From assembly GCA_024509875.1 (NCBI GenBank), contig JAMPIV010006395.1, positions 620,001 through 684,000 of the forward strand: DNA of 64,000 nt, in the 5' to 3' direction. Position 1 is the stretch's first letter. Every line of letters begins with the position of its first letter. The position numbers and the translations under genes were made by a program. The DNA is from Oreohelix idahoensis. Taxonomy: Eukaryota; Mollusca; Gastropoda; Stylommatophora; Oreohelicidae. This document shows positions 56,801 to 63,559 of the stretch, one piece after another. The notes beneath the pieces are model-generated. The model was not told the DNA's origin. It worked only from the letters and a program-made list of their open reading frames with translations, and did no database searches.

Positions 56801-59800
56801 GGTCAGTGTGATTCGCTTGATAGCTAGGCGGAGTTGTCGTACGGAAGGTACGGGGTTCGAACCCTGGGTAAGCCACTCATGTCTGTTGTTTTTCTGTTGT
56901 CCAAGTGTTCTACTTCTTTATTTCTTACGAGTGCCTGAAAACATACCTTTATGTTTGTCTAATATTAATTTACTGTTTACAGGCCTCAGGTTTCCCTTCC
57001 TTATGTGTTATTTATGTTATTTTAGTCTGCACTGCTGCTATGAGATGGTCTTACCTTATTGTGTGATTGTTACACTTTACATTTGTTGGTTGTTGTACTG
57101 GAATGGTACTGGTGACGGCCATAAGTGCATTCTCTGTTCCTTGTATGTTGGGCATTTTTGAAGCAGATGTTCAGCAATCATTTTATCTGTGCCACAGTCA
57201 CACTCATTGGTAGTGCATATCTTTAGCCTTTTGAATAGATGGTGTCCCATTGTGTTGTGGCCCATATGGAGACTGAAGATAAGTACTTGTTCTTTTCTGC
57301 TGAGCTGGCATTATGCATCATTTTTTTTTTTTTTTTTGGTGGCCTGGATGCTGTGAATCCCATTAGTTCCTGATCTACTTCTGATAAAAGTCTTTGCCTC
57401 TTCAAATGTTATGTTTGTATCAGGTTGAGATAGCTTTCAAATTTTCTTTACCAATCTGTCAGCCTATTTATTGCCGGGGATGTTGCAATGAGATGGATCC
57501 ATTGTATTACAACTCTTTTGAATCGCTGACATAATTTGTGAAGTATTACTCTTAAGTCATCCAGGTCTGCCATTCTTCCAGCTCTTCAGCGTTGCAATAA
57601 CTGAGATTGCATCCGTGAAGAAAGCAACTTGTCTATCTGTGCTTTCCTGTGTCATTAGAACTTCTGCTGCAGTTTTCAAGGCCTCTTCTTTGAAGTTGCT
57701 TGAGAATTGTCCTGTTGCCACTGACAGCTTTTTTTGTGTACCAGTGCTTAAGCTCAGAAAGTCTCCTCCACCTAAATCTTCTTTTGCATTTGTTGCTGAT
57801 TCATCTGTGTGTGCATGGGTCCAGATGTTGTTTGGGTAATGTTTCTCTATGTATTTAGTCATTATGGCTTTTTTTTCTGTTGCAATCTGGCTCTTCTTTC
57901 TCTCAATTCCAGGAATGTTTTCTATCATTTCAGGGAAACGATATTGTTTCCAAACTAGGAGCTTGTGTGCAGTGTAGATGGTTTTAGTTGTTGATAGTGC
58001 ATTTATGGGATCTTCTCTCATCTTTGTTGTGGTTGATTCTACAAAGTTGATTTTTAACCATTCAGAAACAAGTATTTTGATTTTAAATTTTAATTTCTAC
58101 ATCTTTTAAAGGTTTTAAAAGCAATTTAGCAAAGCCTAAAATGTAGTGTCAAATTAATTGCTAGTAGCAAGTAAAAAAATGTGTTTGAATAGCGTTTTGG
58201 CATAGTATTTTTGCGTGCTCTGTTAGCGGTTCTGACGCGGATTCCTAGAGCGATAACTATTGCAGGACAAGTAAGCAGATGTAAGACCTACCTGTAGTCT
58301 AGTGTTTTCCTTCCTTCTTTCTTACGAGTGCCTTCCAAATACTGGTTTATGTTTATTATTTACTATTCACAGGCCTTGGGTTCCATTCTTTTATCTTAGA
58401 TGTCAAATATGTCCTGTTGCTATCCAGAGTTTAACACAAGCCCTTTTCTCGCAAACTGAGGTGAACCAGTGTTTGCTCTGTCTGCCTGATTACATGCTTG
58501 CTGGTTTAATGAATGTTAGCATTGAGTACTGACGGAAACTGGGACATTTATTAACCTGTTATTGCCTGTTCACCTAAAAAATGATTTGGTAGGCTATGTA
58601 GTACTGTAAATTAGGCGATGAAGGCAGAACTTCTACATATGCGAGTCCAAATTTCAGTTGGGACAGACAAATTACCTCGACTTATACTAAAAATCTAGTT
58701 ATCAGAATTAACCAGAGTTTTTAACAAAGCCAAAGAAGACATATGGTGGGGACCTTCAGAAACTAAGTGAAATTCGACTTAAGCGAGTATATGGAGAATT
58801 TCATGCGTTTACAAAAATTATAGTGTGGTACTTTGGTTGCTCCAAACAACAAACTGTAAGTGAGAAACAGCAGAGAGAAAGAAGGATGGATAAAACATCC
58901 TTTAAGGGAACATCTTGCCACACATTCTTTTACTGGACCCCACAAGGGAGAAAAAGCGTGGGGAGGCAGAAGAACCATAGAAGAGGAAGCCGAAGCAAAA
59001 TAAACTTTGTGTGCAAGGAAATGAAGAAGGTGGCCCAGATTAGTAACTGGTGGAGAGCAACAGCTATGCTCTGATGAACAAAAAGAAAAGAAAAAAATAG
59101 ATGATGGTGATTTGTAGTGTATGTTGTTGTATGAAGAATACATGAGATTACTGGAAGGCTGTTTTATTTTACCATGACACAAGATGCCATCCTCATTTTG
59201 TTGTTTTGTATTTGACCCCCATTATTTTGTGACTTATGCAGCAGATCTGAGCCATCAAGAAAATCAAGATGGTGAGGGTGGTGTCGACCGAGTATTGCGG
59301 GATTATCCATGGTTTCATGGAACCCTGTCTCGTGCAGAGGCTGCCCAGTTGGTGTTGCAGCAAGGGCCATCTGGACATGGAGTGTTTCTCGTGCGCAAGA
59401 GTGAGACACGAGCTGGGGAATACGTACTCACTTTTAACTTCCAAGGTAGAGCAAAGGTAAGGCAAAGATGGCTAGTTAGCTTTACTCTTAATGGCCTCCA
59501 CTTGCTTATCTCACTTGGGTGTGTTTCACTGGCTTATCTCACATGGGCAAACTGCACCGACTTGTCTCACTGGGGTATACTTCACTGGCATATCTCAAAT
59601 TGGCATGTGCTGATGACTTACCTCAGAAGGGCTTCTTCACTGACTTATCTTACAGGTGCATGTGTCCCTGACTTCTTCACCGAAGCATACTTCATTGGTT
59701 TATCTCACAGTAGCAAACTTCACTGACGTGTATCACAGGAACATACTTGGTTTATCTTACAGGGGCATACTTCACTGACTTATATCAAAGTTGCCTTATT

Positions 59801-62800
59801 AACACATTAACTACCGAATTGAAAAACACACTGTGGCCGAATAAAATTTTTTTCCCATTTTCATCCTGTAGGTGTTTGCACAAAGTAAGCTGTAGTTTTC
59901 GTAATTGTTTACATATTTTTTTGAATTACACGTCATTTTAAAGATAAATGAATATACTATTACAATAAGCACCATTTATAACTCTAATATTGGTTGTTGC
60001 TATTTAACGGCTGTCCGATGGCCGAGGACTTGCAACATTTTCACAATTGTAACTGCTTGCGCCCCATCTCTATCAAAATCACTATTTCAAACAATGTGCA
60101 CACCATTTTCACTCTTGTCCTCGTCGCTAGATCTATCGGTCAAATGTTGAAACAAGTTTCTAGCCTATTCAGCCGTTAGACGAGATGTACACGCATTTTT
60201 TTTGGTCCTATCACTAGTTGCCATGGTATGAGGAGTGATGATAATGAAATTCTAACTATAACCAATCGGAGAGTTGAACAGGATATTTTTCTATATAACA
60301 TTTTTTGATTTTATGGTATATTTTCATTGTGGTCAGATATCCAATTTCTATTCTTCATTGCCGCTATTCTATAATGACATAACTGTAAAGATCTTTAAAT
60401 TTATTATTGTCAGCTTTATCTTTTCTTGCGTGGATGTAGGTCATGGTTTTCAACTCTGTTTTCTTTTCCAGTTCTTCGCAGGACACGTTTGATATTTCTT
60501 CTTATTCTTCACTTGGAAGGATGCAATGGAGACTTCATCTTGTGATGGTCCAAAGTCTGAATTTGATATTCTTGGTGAAATACTATGTTCCCAAATCACA
60601 AAGTATTTTTGTTTCATATAATTTCTGATTCGCCAGATTTCATTTCCTTCTGACTTGTCTTTGGCATACAACATTATGGTTTGTGTTATCAGTTCAAGGC
60701 TTCATTTCCTGTTTCTTTTTTAAAATAAAACTACTTTTGTCTTGTTGAATTCTGATCTTAAATATAAGAATCACCTCCTGGCAATAACTAGCAAGCATTT
60801 TATTAACACATTGGTGTCCACCATCAGTTTCTGTATGGGGATCAAGGGGCAACTACTGCAGCTAGTTCTCTGTGTAGGACAAAGCACTCACATGCTCTTG
60901 CAGCAATGGTTCCTGTGGCAGTTCTTTTTACATCATGGGGTTGCCAGCCTCATGCACAACCTCATATTAATCACCTTGTATGATGTTGAGGGGGCAGTAC
61001 TATTCTTTCTTTGTCTCATAAGAGGAAACACCACCACCCCCCAGAACGACATGGGGCTTACACTGATCTACTTTATTACCTAATTACAGTTTCAGCTTAA
61101 TAATGTGACCTTTCTTTTGTTAGCTTGTTGTCAGATGTTTTGTTTTGTCTCCATTATCTGTTTCCATTCTTGAATCTTCTTCACACTTTTTCTCTATTTT
61201 GCAAGTACAGGTTAAACGATCTTTATTTATTAAATTGCTACTGTATCTTACACCAGAGTGACAACTTCTGTATATTTAGAGATATAGAAAATTACCAAAG
61301 TTAGCTAAAACAAAAAAAAATTGCAGCCATTTTTATATAGCATCCGAAAAACAAACATATGGAGAACAAGAGAAATCAAGTCTAACACGAAAATAAGAAT
61401 CTTCAACTCAAATGTCAAGTCAGTCCTATTGTATGGCTCTGAGACATGGAGAACAACAAAAACAACAACCAAAAAGCTACAGACTTTTATAAACGGGTGC
61501 TTGCGTAGAACAGAAGGACTGAAATGGTATGACAAAGTCACAAATGTGGAATTGATGACAAGAACCAGACAAGTGCCAGTGGAACAAGAGTTGAGAAGAA
61601 GACGCTGGCGATGGATAGGACACACATTGAGGAAACCTGTTGATAGCATTACAAGGCAGTCCTTGTTCTGGAATCCACAGGGAAAGAGAGGCAGAGGTAG
61701 ACCAAAAAACGGAGAAGAGAACTCGAAATAGAGGTGAAAATGATGAGGAAAACATGGAAAGAACTTGAGCAGATGGCACAGGACAGGAAGACTTGGCTTG
61801 TGTTTGTTGAAGGCCTATGCTCCTTGGAGAGCTAAAGGGTATTGAATCCGAAAAAGGATGAGAAATCATTAAATGACAAGATTTTATAAGAAAATGAAAT
61901 ATTTGGTGATTAAATAAAAGATCTACAAATTGGGGCAAGAAAATAGAGATGGATTAGTCACACACTGAGATAGAATAATGCATGATGGATAATATATACT
62001 CTTAGGAAACAACAAACCAATATACATGAGTTGTGTAAGAATTGAACTGATAAGACAAAAAAATATAGAGCATTTCCTACTAAAATGTAGGAAGTATGAA
62101 CAACAGAGAAAACTAATATTAGATTATTTACAAGCATGCAACTCATCCATAACTGTTGAACAGATGTTGAGAACAGACAGACCTAGAGAATTGCACAGTA
62201 TAGTAAAACAGTATACAAGAACTAAAATTAATAAAGGATCATTGATGATGTGAGGATAAGGGGTAGTCTGATGGGATTTTGTATGACACTGACAAAAGAT
62301 GCCTGCCTCATTTTTATATAGACGTAAACATTTCACCTTATTTGTATGTCGTCTTATGATTAGAAACTGTTTGCCCCAATAGTGACTGTATGTTGCTGTA
62401 AGGACATAAACTTTTCACCTCATAGATGACTGTGTTGTCTTATAGACGTAAACATTTCGCCTTATTTGTATATGTTGTCTTATGGACAGAAACTGTTTGC
62501 CCCAATAGTGACTGTGTGTTGCCTTAAGGACATAAACTTTTCACCTCATTGATGACTTTGTAGTCTTTGGACATGAACATTTTACCCACTGATGACTGTT
62601 GTCTAATGGATGTCAGTTATTCACTCCACTTGCGACTTTATGTTGTCTTATGGATATAAACATTTCACCACACTGTTGACTGTGTGTTATCTTAATCCCC
62701 AGCATCTGAGGATGACAATCAGCAATGAGGCTAGGTGCCGGGTGCAACATCTTTGGTTTGAGACCATCTTTGACATGCTTGAGCATTTCCGTACTCATCC

Positions 62801-63110
62801 CATTCCCCTCGAGTCAGGCGGCTCATCTGATGTGACATTGAGTGACTTTGTTATGTCATTTGAAAGACCACGGACCCCGAGCACCTCTCACACACATGGT
62901 TCCCCAAGGGCAAGAGGTGGCTCTGCTACACATCACAGTCATGGACGGAGTTCCCTGGCCACATCTCCCCATGAAGGAGGTAGGGATGTGATGATTATAA
63001 GTGGGTCAGTGCGGGCTCGAACCTCCTCCATTGAGAATATAGTACGCGAGCAGACACAAGCTCAAAATCTCCACAGCCGTGCTATAGATAATCATTATTC
63101 TTTTGTGTGA
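39450..63110 (+). CDS. SH2B: SH2B-family adaptor protein (at least six coding exons)
   Basis: SH2B adaptors (SH2B1, SH2B2/APS, SH2B3/LNK) dimerize through a phenylalanine zipper and link receptor tyrosine kinases and JAK2 to downstream partners at the membrane. Exons seen: 39450-40157, 45008-45109, 53035-53081, 54645-54836, 59242-59456, 62703-63110. The phases agree across 53035/54645, 54645/59242 and 59242/62703. Domain order is the family's: dimerization domain, basic region, PH, Ser/Pro linker, SH2, C-terminal tyrosine motif. One or more exons encoding the rest of PH (after FVIK, entering at phase 0 and leaving at phase 2) must lie between 45110 and 53034 but were not found. About 556 residues are accounted for. 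Introns are packed with repeats. Which vertebrate paralogue it corresponds to cannot be decided; one pro-orthologue is usual in invertebrates. Confidence 0.93.
40170..40840. other. SH2B intron with small dispersed repeats
   Basis: Contains three short related phrases (GGGTTAAAATGAACAGTTGG, GGATTGAAATGAACAGTGTG and a block with CCGTAAAAAAGAATTCAG at 40693, repeated from CCGTAAAAAAGAATCCAG at 40510). Related to 12250-12420. No gene. Confidence 0.45.
40848..41245 (-). pseudogene. LINE-B 3' tail
   Basis: On the plus strand GCTCTCCATGGAGCAAAGGC, CATGTCTTCTTTATAC, CTGGGAGTTCCAGAACAG and TTCATCAGTTCCATATTGG are the reverse of the LINE-B 3' end. Continues into 41250-41294 and, after SINE-G copy 4, into the RT part at 41599. 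Confidence 0.65.
41295..41598 (-). mobile_element. SINE-G copy 4 inside LINE-B
   Basis: Minus-strand unit from GGGGCCCAAAGATGCAGC to the hairpin (one mismatch: AAGTACG instead of AAGGACG) and (GAA)n. LINE-B sequence lies on both sides. No clear target duplication, so the flanks may have been altered. Confidence 0.8.
41599..42760 (-). pseudogene. LINE-B reverse transcriptase remnant, split by LINE-A
   Basis: CCAGTTGCTGTGACCTCTCA near 42697 matches CCACTTGCTGTGACCTCTCA at 30450 in the other LINE-B RT copy, and ACGTTGCTGCCAGGATTGAC at 41639 matches its upstream YLGS region. Heavily decayed. Confidence 0.5.
41956..42417 (-). mobile_element. LINE-A, 5'-truncated insertion with 11-bp target duplication
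   Basis: TATTGGACTAT at 41945-41955 and 42418-42428. Minus-strand protein: [60 protein letters not shown], then WTPEGKRK. The (GAA)n tail is TTCTTCTTC at the left edge. It lies inside LINE-B and is thus younger. Confidence 0.9.
43030..43565 (+). repeat. Dispersed repeat D expanded by an 18-bp minisatellite
   Basis: The outer parts are normal repeat D (GATAGAGCATGGAGCCAACA, CTTGTACTGATGGCTTCTAC, TTTTATATGATAAGG on the left; CATTCCTGAGGGAGCAGTAC, GAGACCCCCAGGGACTAC on the right). The CTCATG...TTAGTCGCC middle has become the array at 43150-43503. Confidence 0.8.
43150..43503. repeat. 18-bp minisatellite, about 20 units
   Basis: Unit GTCGCCTGTCTCATGCTA or GTCGCCAGTCTCATGCTA. Because 18 is a multiple of three, both strands stay open (repeats of [12 protein letters not shown] on plus and [12 protein letters not shown] on minus). 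These open frames are artefacts of the repeat, not genes. Confidence 0.95.
43590..43990 (-). pseudogene. Reverse transcriptase fragment of another LINE
   Basis: Minus strand: [35 protein letters not shown] (RT motif GVRQGCVLSPDLF), NEILRGQ and [13 protein letters not shown] pieces. Frameshifts are present. A different family from LINE-A and LINE-B by its motif. Confidence 0.5.
44050..44155. repeat. 46-bp-arm palindrome related to the 467-bp SINE unit
   Basis: ATTAATATGAAACAAATATA ... TTATAAGGCACTCG is followed after about 18 bp by its inverse CGAGTGCCTTATAACATACC ... CATATTAATTTACTG. The sequence (GGTATGTT, GGCACTCGTA, then TTTACTGTTTACAGGCCTCG) is the same family as the tandem units at 55232-57014. 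Confidence 0.85.
44396..44930 (+). repeat. Degenerate tandem repeats in SH2B intron
   Basis: GACTGTACAAGAGACAGTAT, GGCTGTACAAGAGACAGTAT and GACTGTACAAGAGGCAGTAC mark three units, and TATAAGTGATTGTCTGGCTA, TATAAGTGACTAGCTAG and TATAAGTTACTGTCTGGCTA mark a second set. A small AT-rich insertion at about 44545-44640 carries CCATTCAACCTAGTCGG. Confidence 0.6.
45008..45109 (+). CDS. SH2B: SH2B exon: middle of PH domain
   Basis: Acceptor TGTGTATTTCAG, donor AAG/GTAAGT, phase 0 on both sides. Encodes [20 protein letters not shown] and [14 protein letters not shown], matching the [13 protein letters not shown] strand of the SH2B PH domain. The exon between it and 40157 would be contiguous in protein. 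Confidence 0.93.
45160..45540 (-). pseudogene. LINE-B 3' tail
   Basis: The plus strand shows the reversed LINE-B end: CTTCAGCTCTCCAAGAAGCA, CCTATCCTGTGCCATCCGCG, CCCTGGGAATTCCAGAACAA, TTTTTGTCATCAGTTCCACA. Begins 50 bp after the SH2B exon. Confidence 0.65.
45560..46310 (-). pseudogene. Reverse transcriptase fragment of the RNase H LINE family
   Basis: Minus strand: [40 protein letters not shown] (palm box TDD in place of ADD), [40 protein letters not shown], then [20 protein letters not shown]. This is the palm and thumb of a Jockey/I-like RT, with stops. Confidence 0.65.
46377..46550 (-). pseudogene. LINE-A 3' end, old duplicated fragment
   Basis: TTCTTCTTCTTCCGTCCTTA (tail), ATCAAGCAGTCAGAGGCCAT and CTTGTGGCGTCTTAAGGGCA, then the last phrase again (CACGCCTAGCGGCGTCTTTA). 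Decayed copy of the LINE-A terminus. Confidence 0.5.
46550..46780 (+). repeat. SINE-like segment shared with the 32-kb element
   Basis: GAGTTAGGGGAGGTAAAGGC with a nearby GTTACCC is similar to GAGTTAGGGAAGGCAAAGGC at 32174 and its inverted copy at 34165. Probably a common dispersed domain. Confidence 0.35.
47381..47590 (+). repeat. ~112-bp tandem duplication
   Basis: GGTTCACTTCCACGTACGTA ... GATATGCCTCCATGCATA occurs twice, at 47394 and 47505, with a few differences. Confidence 0.85.
47600..48291. other. SH2B intron, AT-rich, nothing recognised
   Basis: T-rich sequence including a T-run near 47868-47892. No coding or repeat signal. Confidence 0.4.
48303..48614 (+). mobile_element. SINE-G copy 5 with 11-bp target duplication
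   Basis: AGATCAGTTAC at 48292-48302 and 48615-48625. Unit GGGACCCAAAGATGCAGC ... hairpin CGTCCTTTTCAGGACG ... (GAA)n. The most complete, clean copy. Confidence 0.94.
49238..50700 (-). pseudogene. LINE-C reverse transcriptase (N-terminus deleted, rest open)
   Basis: 485 open codons. Motifs: [73 protein letters not shown] (first catalytic Asp), [33 protein letters not shown] (catalytic ADD), [55 protein letters not shown]. The upstream linker ([19 protein letters not shown] near 50800) is in another frame, and the start of RT (motif 0 before [10 protein letters not shown]) is missing, so a deletion joined them. Confidence 0.9.
49240..52097 (-). mobile_element. Non-LTR retrotransposon LINE-C with 15-bp target duplication
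   Basis: TGGAAATAACTTTAC is repeated exactly at 49225-49239 and 52098-52112. On the minus strand the element runs 5' (52097) to 3' (49240), ending in a TAAG-type tail (GACTAAGTAAGTAA). It carries an endonuclease (51852-50851) and a reverse transcriptase (50695-49238). An internal deletion removed the linker and the first RT motifs, and one stop breaks the endonuclease. About 2.86 kb. Confidence 0.9.
50851..51852 (-). pseudogene. LINE-C apurinic-like endonuclease domain, one in-frame stop
   Basis: Minus strand: [15 protein letters not shown] (catalytic Glu in ETK), [37 protein letters not shown], then TAA at 51537-51535. It continues in the same frame with [20 protein letters not shown] (Asp/Asn of GDFN), [58 protein letters not shown] (SDH histidine). 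All expected catalytic motifs survive; a single stop separates the two halves. Confidence 0.88.
52200..52480. other. SH2B intron, nothing recognised
   Basis: AT-rich sequence between LINE-C and an old LINE-B-like tail. No gene. Confidence 0.4.
52590..52820 (+). pseudogene. Old LINE-B-like tail
   Basis: TTTGACTGGAACCCACAAGG corresponds to the FWNPQGKR motif of LINE-B. Flanked by TGATAGGACAATACCCTCTG and AGTTGGGAAGCCATAGAA. Many indels. Confidence 0.45.
53035..53081 (+). CDS. SH2B: SH2B 47-nt linker exon
   Basis: Acceptor TTTTTTTGTGATACATAG, donor AAAAG/GTAGGG. In the frame set by the next exon it encodes [15 protein letters not shown] plus one base, and that G joins AC of the next exon to give Asp. 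The Pro/Ser-rich sequence is like the linker before SH2 in SH2B1. It requires an upstream exon ending with two bases of a codon. Evidence is splice-site quality, phase and composition. Confidence 0.6.
53090..53885. other. SH2B intron with short inverted repeat
   Basis: GGGTGGGAAG near 53300 and CTTCCCACCC near 53350 form a 10-bp inverted pair about 40 bp apart. Otherwise AT-rich with no gene. Confidence 0.4.
53890..54272 (+). repeat. 31-bp minisatellite, about 12 units
   Basis: Unit AACATAGCTGATTGAACTGA plus TTAATATTTTG, with rare changes (one unit lacks CTGATT, one has AAAATAG). It lies in the intron 370 bp before an SH2B exon. Confidence 0.95.
54345..54535 (+). repeat. Dispersed repeat D copy
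   Basis: CTCCTGTAGTATGGTGTCTG, GCAATTGGTTTACAAGATGA, AATTGCCAGCCCCATGCACA, TGACTGAGGGAGTAGTAGTG and GAGACCCCCTGGGAAGTACC give nearly the whole unit. Confidence 0.7.
54645..54836 (+). CDS. SH2B: SH2B exon: Ser/Pro linker before SH2
   Basis: Acceptor AACTGTTCTTTCAG, donor TTTG/GTGAGA. Starts with two bases and ends with one, fitting the neighbours. Encodes [32 protein letters not shown] and [15 protein letters not shown]: low complexity, proline-rich, with possible SH3-binding PPLPSPRP. Confidence 0.88.
55040..55165 (-). repeat. Dispersed repeat D, inverted partial copy
   Basis: The minus strand reads ATGTTTTACCTGATGAGGTT, GCCAGCCCCTTACACAGCCT, CATATTAGTCACTTCTTACC. Confidence 0.6.
55232..57014. 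mobile_element. tRNA-SINE multimer with head-to-head inversion and one 14-bp target duplication
   Basis: TGTTATTTTAGTCT lies at 55218-55231 and 57015-57028. Inside, a 467-bp unit repeats head to tail on the minus strand (equivalent points at about 55238, 55705, 56172), then flips at about 56422 to about 1.25 units on the plus strand. Each unit has a tRNA-like head: TAGCTGGCCGTGGGGTCAGT (A-box-like), then GGGTTCGAACCC (perfect B-box), at about 55337, 55804, 56271 and, reversed, 56851. Units are almost identical. The single flanking duplication means the whole array arrived in one event. Open frames within are repeat artefacts. Confidence 0.85.
57060..58290 (-). pseudogene. RNase H LINE, RNase H domain and Cys-rich end
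   Basis: Minus strand: [58 protein letters not shown] (TDGS changed to TDES), [20 protein letters not shown] (catalytic Glu), [20 protein letters not shown] (catalytic Asp). A frameshifted [20 protein letters not shown] follows, then [40 protein letters not shown], the end of many LINE RNase H proteins. Frameshifts are at about 57550 and 57400. Confidence 0.8.
58295..58390 (+). repeat. Fragment related to the 467-bp SINE unit
   Basis: TTTCTTACGAGTGCCTTCCA, TTTATGTTTATTATTTACTA and TTCACAGGCCTTGGGTTCCA follow the same order as in 56920-57000. Confidence 0.55.
58860..59065 (+). pseudogene. Old LINE-B-like tail
   Basis: TTTTACTGGACCCCACAAGG, GGAGGCAGAAGAACCATAG and AACTTTGTGTGCAAGG follow the order of the LINE-B tail (WxPQGKR then GRPKxxW). 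Decayed. Confidence 0.45.
59242..59456 (+). CDS. SH2B: SH2B exon: first two thirds of SH2 domain
   Basis: Acceptor TTGTGACTTATGCAG, donor AAAG/GTAAGG. Encodes [13 protein letters not shown], then [51 protein letters not shown] opens SH2; the Arg in FLVRKSE is the invariant phosphotyrosine-binding residue. Phase 0 into the last exon, which begins HLRMTISNE. Confidence 0.96.
59470..59790 (+). repeat. Degenerate ~30-bp tandem repeat
   Basis: Repeats of a phrase like TTCACTGGCTTATCTCACAT (TTCACTGGCATATCTCA, CTTCACTGACTTATCTTAC, CTTCATTGGTTTATCTCAC and so on), about ten units directly after the exon. Confidence 0.75.
59800..60820. other. SH2B intron, nothing firm
   Basis: AT-rich. CATTAACTACCGAATTG near 59805 hints at another TTAA element, but a partner end was not identified. 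Small open frames show no protein-like features. Confidence 0.35.
60830..61055 (+). repeat. Dispersed repeat D copy
   Basis: AGGACAAAGCACTCACATGC, CTTGCAGCAATGGTTCCTGT, GGGGTTGCCAGCCTCATGCA, CAACCTCATATTAATCACC and TTGTCTCATAAGAGGAAAC. Extends the 5' side of the family. Confidence 0.65.
61330..61850 (+). pseudogene. LINE-B 3' end, best preserved copy
   Basis: Frame 61321-61731 encodes [112 protein letters not shown]. After a small frameshift it continues to the 3' end (AAAACATGGAAAGAACTTGA, TTGTTGAAGGCCTATGCTCC). It served as the reference for the other LINE-B pieces. Confidence 0.8.
61930..62330 (+). pseudogene. RNase H LINE 3' tail
   Basis: Frame 62026-62253 gives [40 protein letters not shown], the Cys-rich end of the RNase H LINE (compare 15130-15260 on the minus strand). 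Confidence 0.65.
62320..62690 (+). repeat. Degenerate tandem repeat before the last SH2B exon
   Basis: Repeated phrases GACGTAAACATTTCACCTTA, GAAACTGTTTGCCCCAATAG and GACATAAACTTTTCACCTCA in a higher-order unit of about 125-130 bp, two and a half times. Confidence 0.7.
62703..63110 (+). CDS. SH2B: SH2B last exon: end of SH2 and C-terminal tail
   Basis: Acceptor TTATCTTAATCCCCAG, then CAT in phase 0. Encodes [40 protein letters not shown] (end of SH2), [16 protein letters not shown], a Ser/His-rich stretch and [14 protein letters not shown] ... [11 protein letters not shown], stop at 63108-63110. The last motif matches the RA(V/I)xNxY(S) form known for the Cbl-binding tyrosine of APS and related C-termini. 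Confidence 0.96.
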   Translation, partial: HLRMTISNEARCRVQHLWFETIFDMLEHFRTHPIPLESGGSSDVTLSDFVMSFERPRTPSTSHTHGSPRARGGSATHHSHGRSSLATSPHEGGRDVMIISGSVRARTSSIENIVREQTQAQNLHSRAIDNHYSFV

Positions 63111-63277
63111 GGTAACACTTCTAGTTTTCTCTCCACTCTCTCATTGCCAGCTTATTAGCTTACAGTGCTTATGGCAAGTTCATTCACTAGTCAAGGCACA
63201 AACCCGTTTTTTTTTTTTTTTTAAACCTTGCATGTCTGTCACACTTAGTGATGAGTTACGAGTCCCAATCTTGCAAA

Positions 63278-63557
63278 GCTGACACAGTTAATGGTGGGAT
63301 CACTTTATAATCTCAGTACTGTCACAGCTAAGGATGGGATCACTTTATAATCTCAGTACTGTCACAGCTAAGGATGGGATCACTTTATAATCTCAGGACT
63401 GTCACAGCTAAGGATGGGATCACTTTATAATCTCAGTACTGTCACAGCTAAGGATGGGATCACTTTATAATCTCAGTACTGTCACAGCTAAGGATGGGAT
63501 CACTTTATAATCTCAAGTCTGACATTGTTAATGGTGGGATCACTTTATAATCTCAAG
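63278..63557 (+). repeat. 40-bp minisatellite, seven units, in the SH2B 3' UTR region
   Basis: Unit GTCACAGCTAAGGATGGGAT plus CACTTTATAATCTCAGTACT. Outer units diverge (GACACAGTTAATGGTGGGAT); the inner five are nearly identical. It starts about 170 bp after the stop codon. Confidence 0.95.
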
Positions 63558-63559
63558 TT

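Noticed and set aside
55220..57161. Repeated open frames beginning [16 protein letters not shown] or [14 protein letters not shown]
   Set aside because: They are the same SINE unit read many times, with a tRNA-like promoter and no coding signature.
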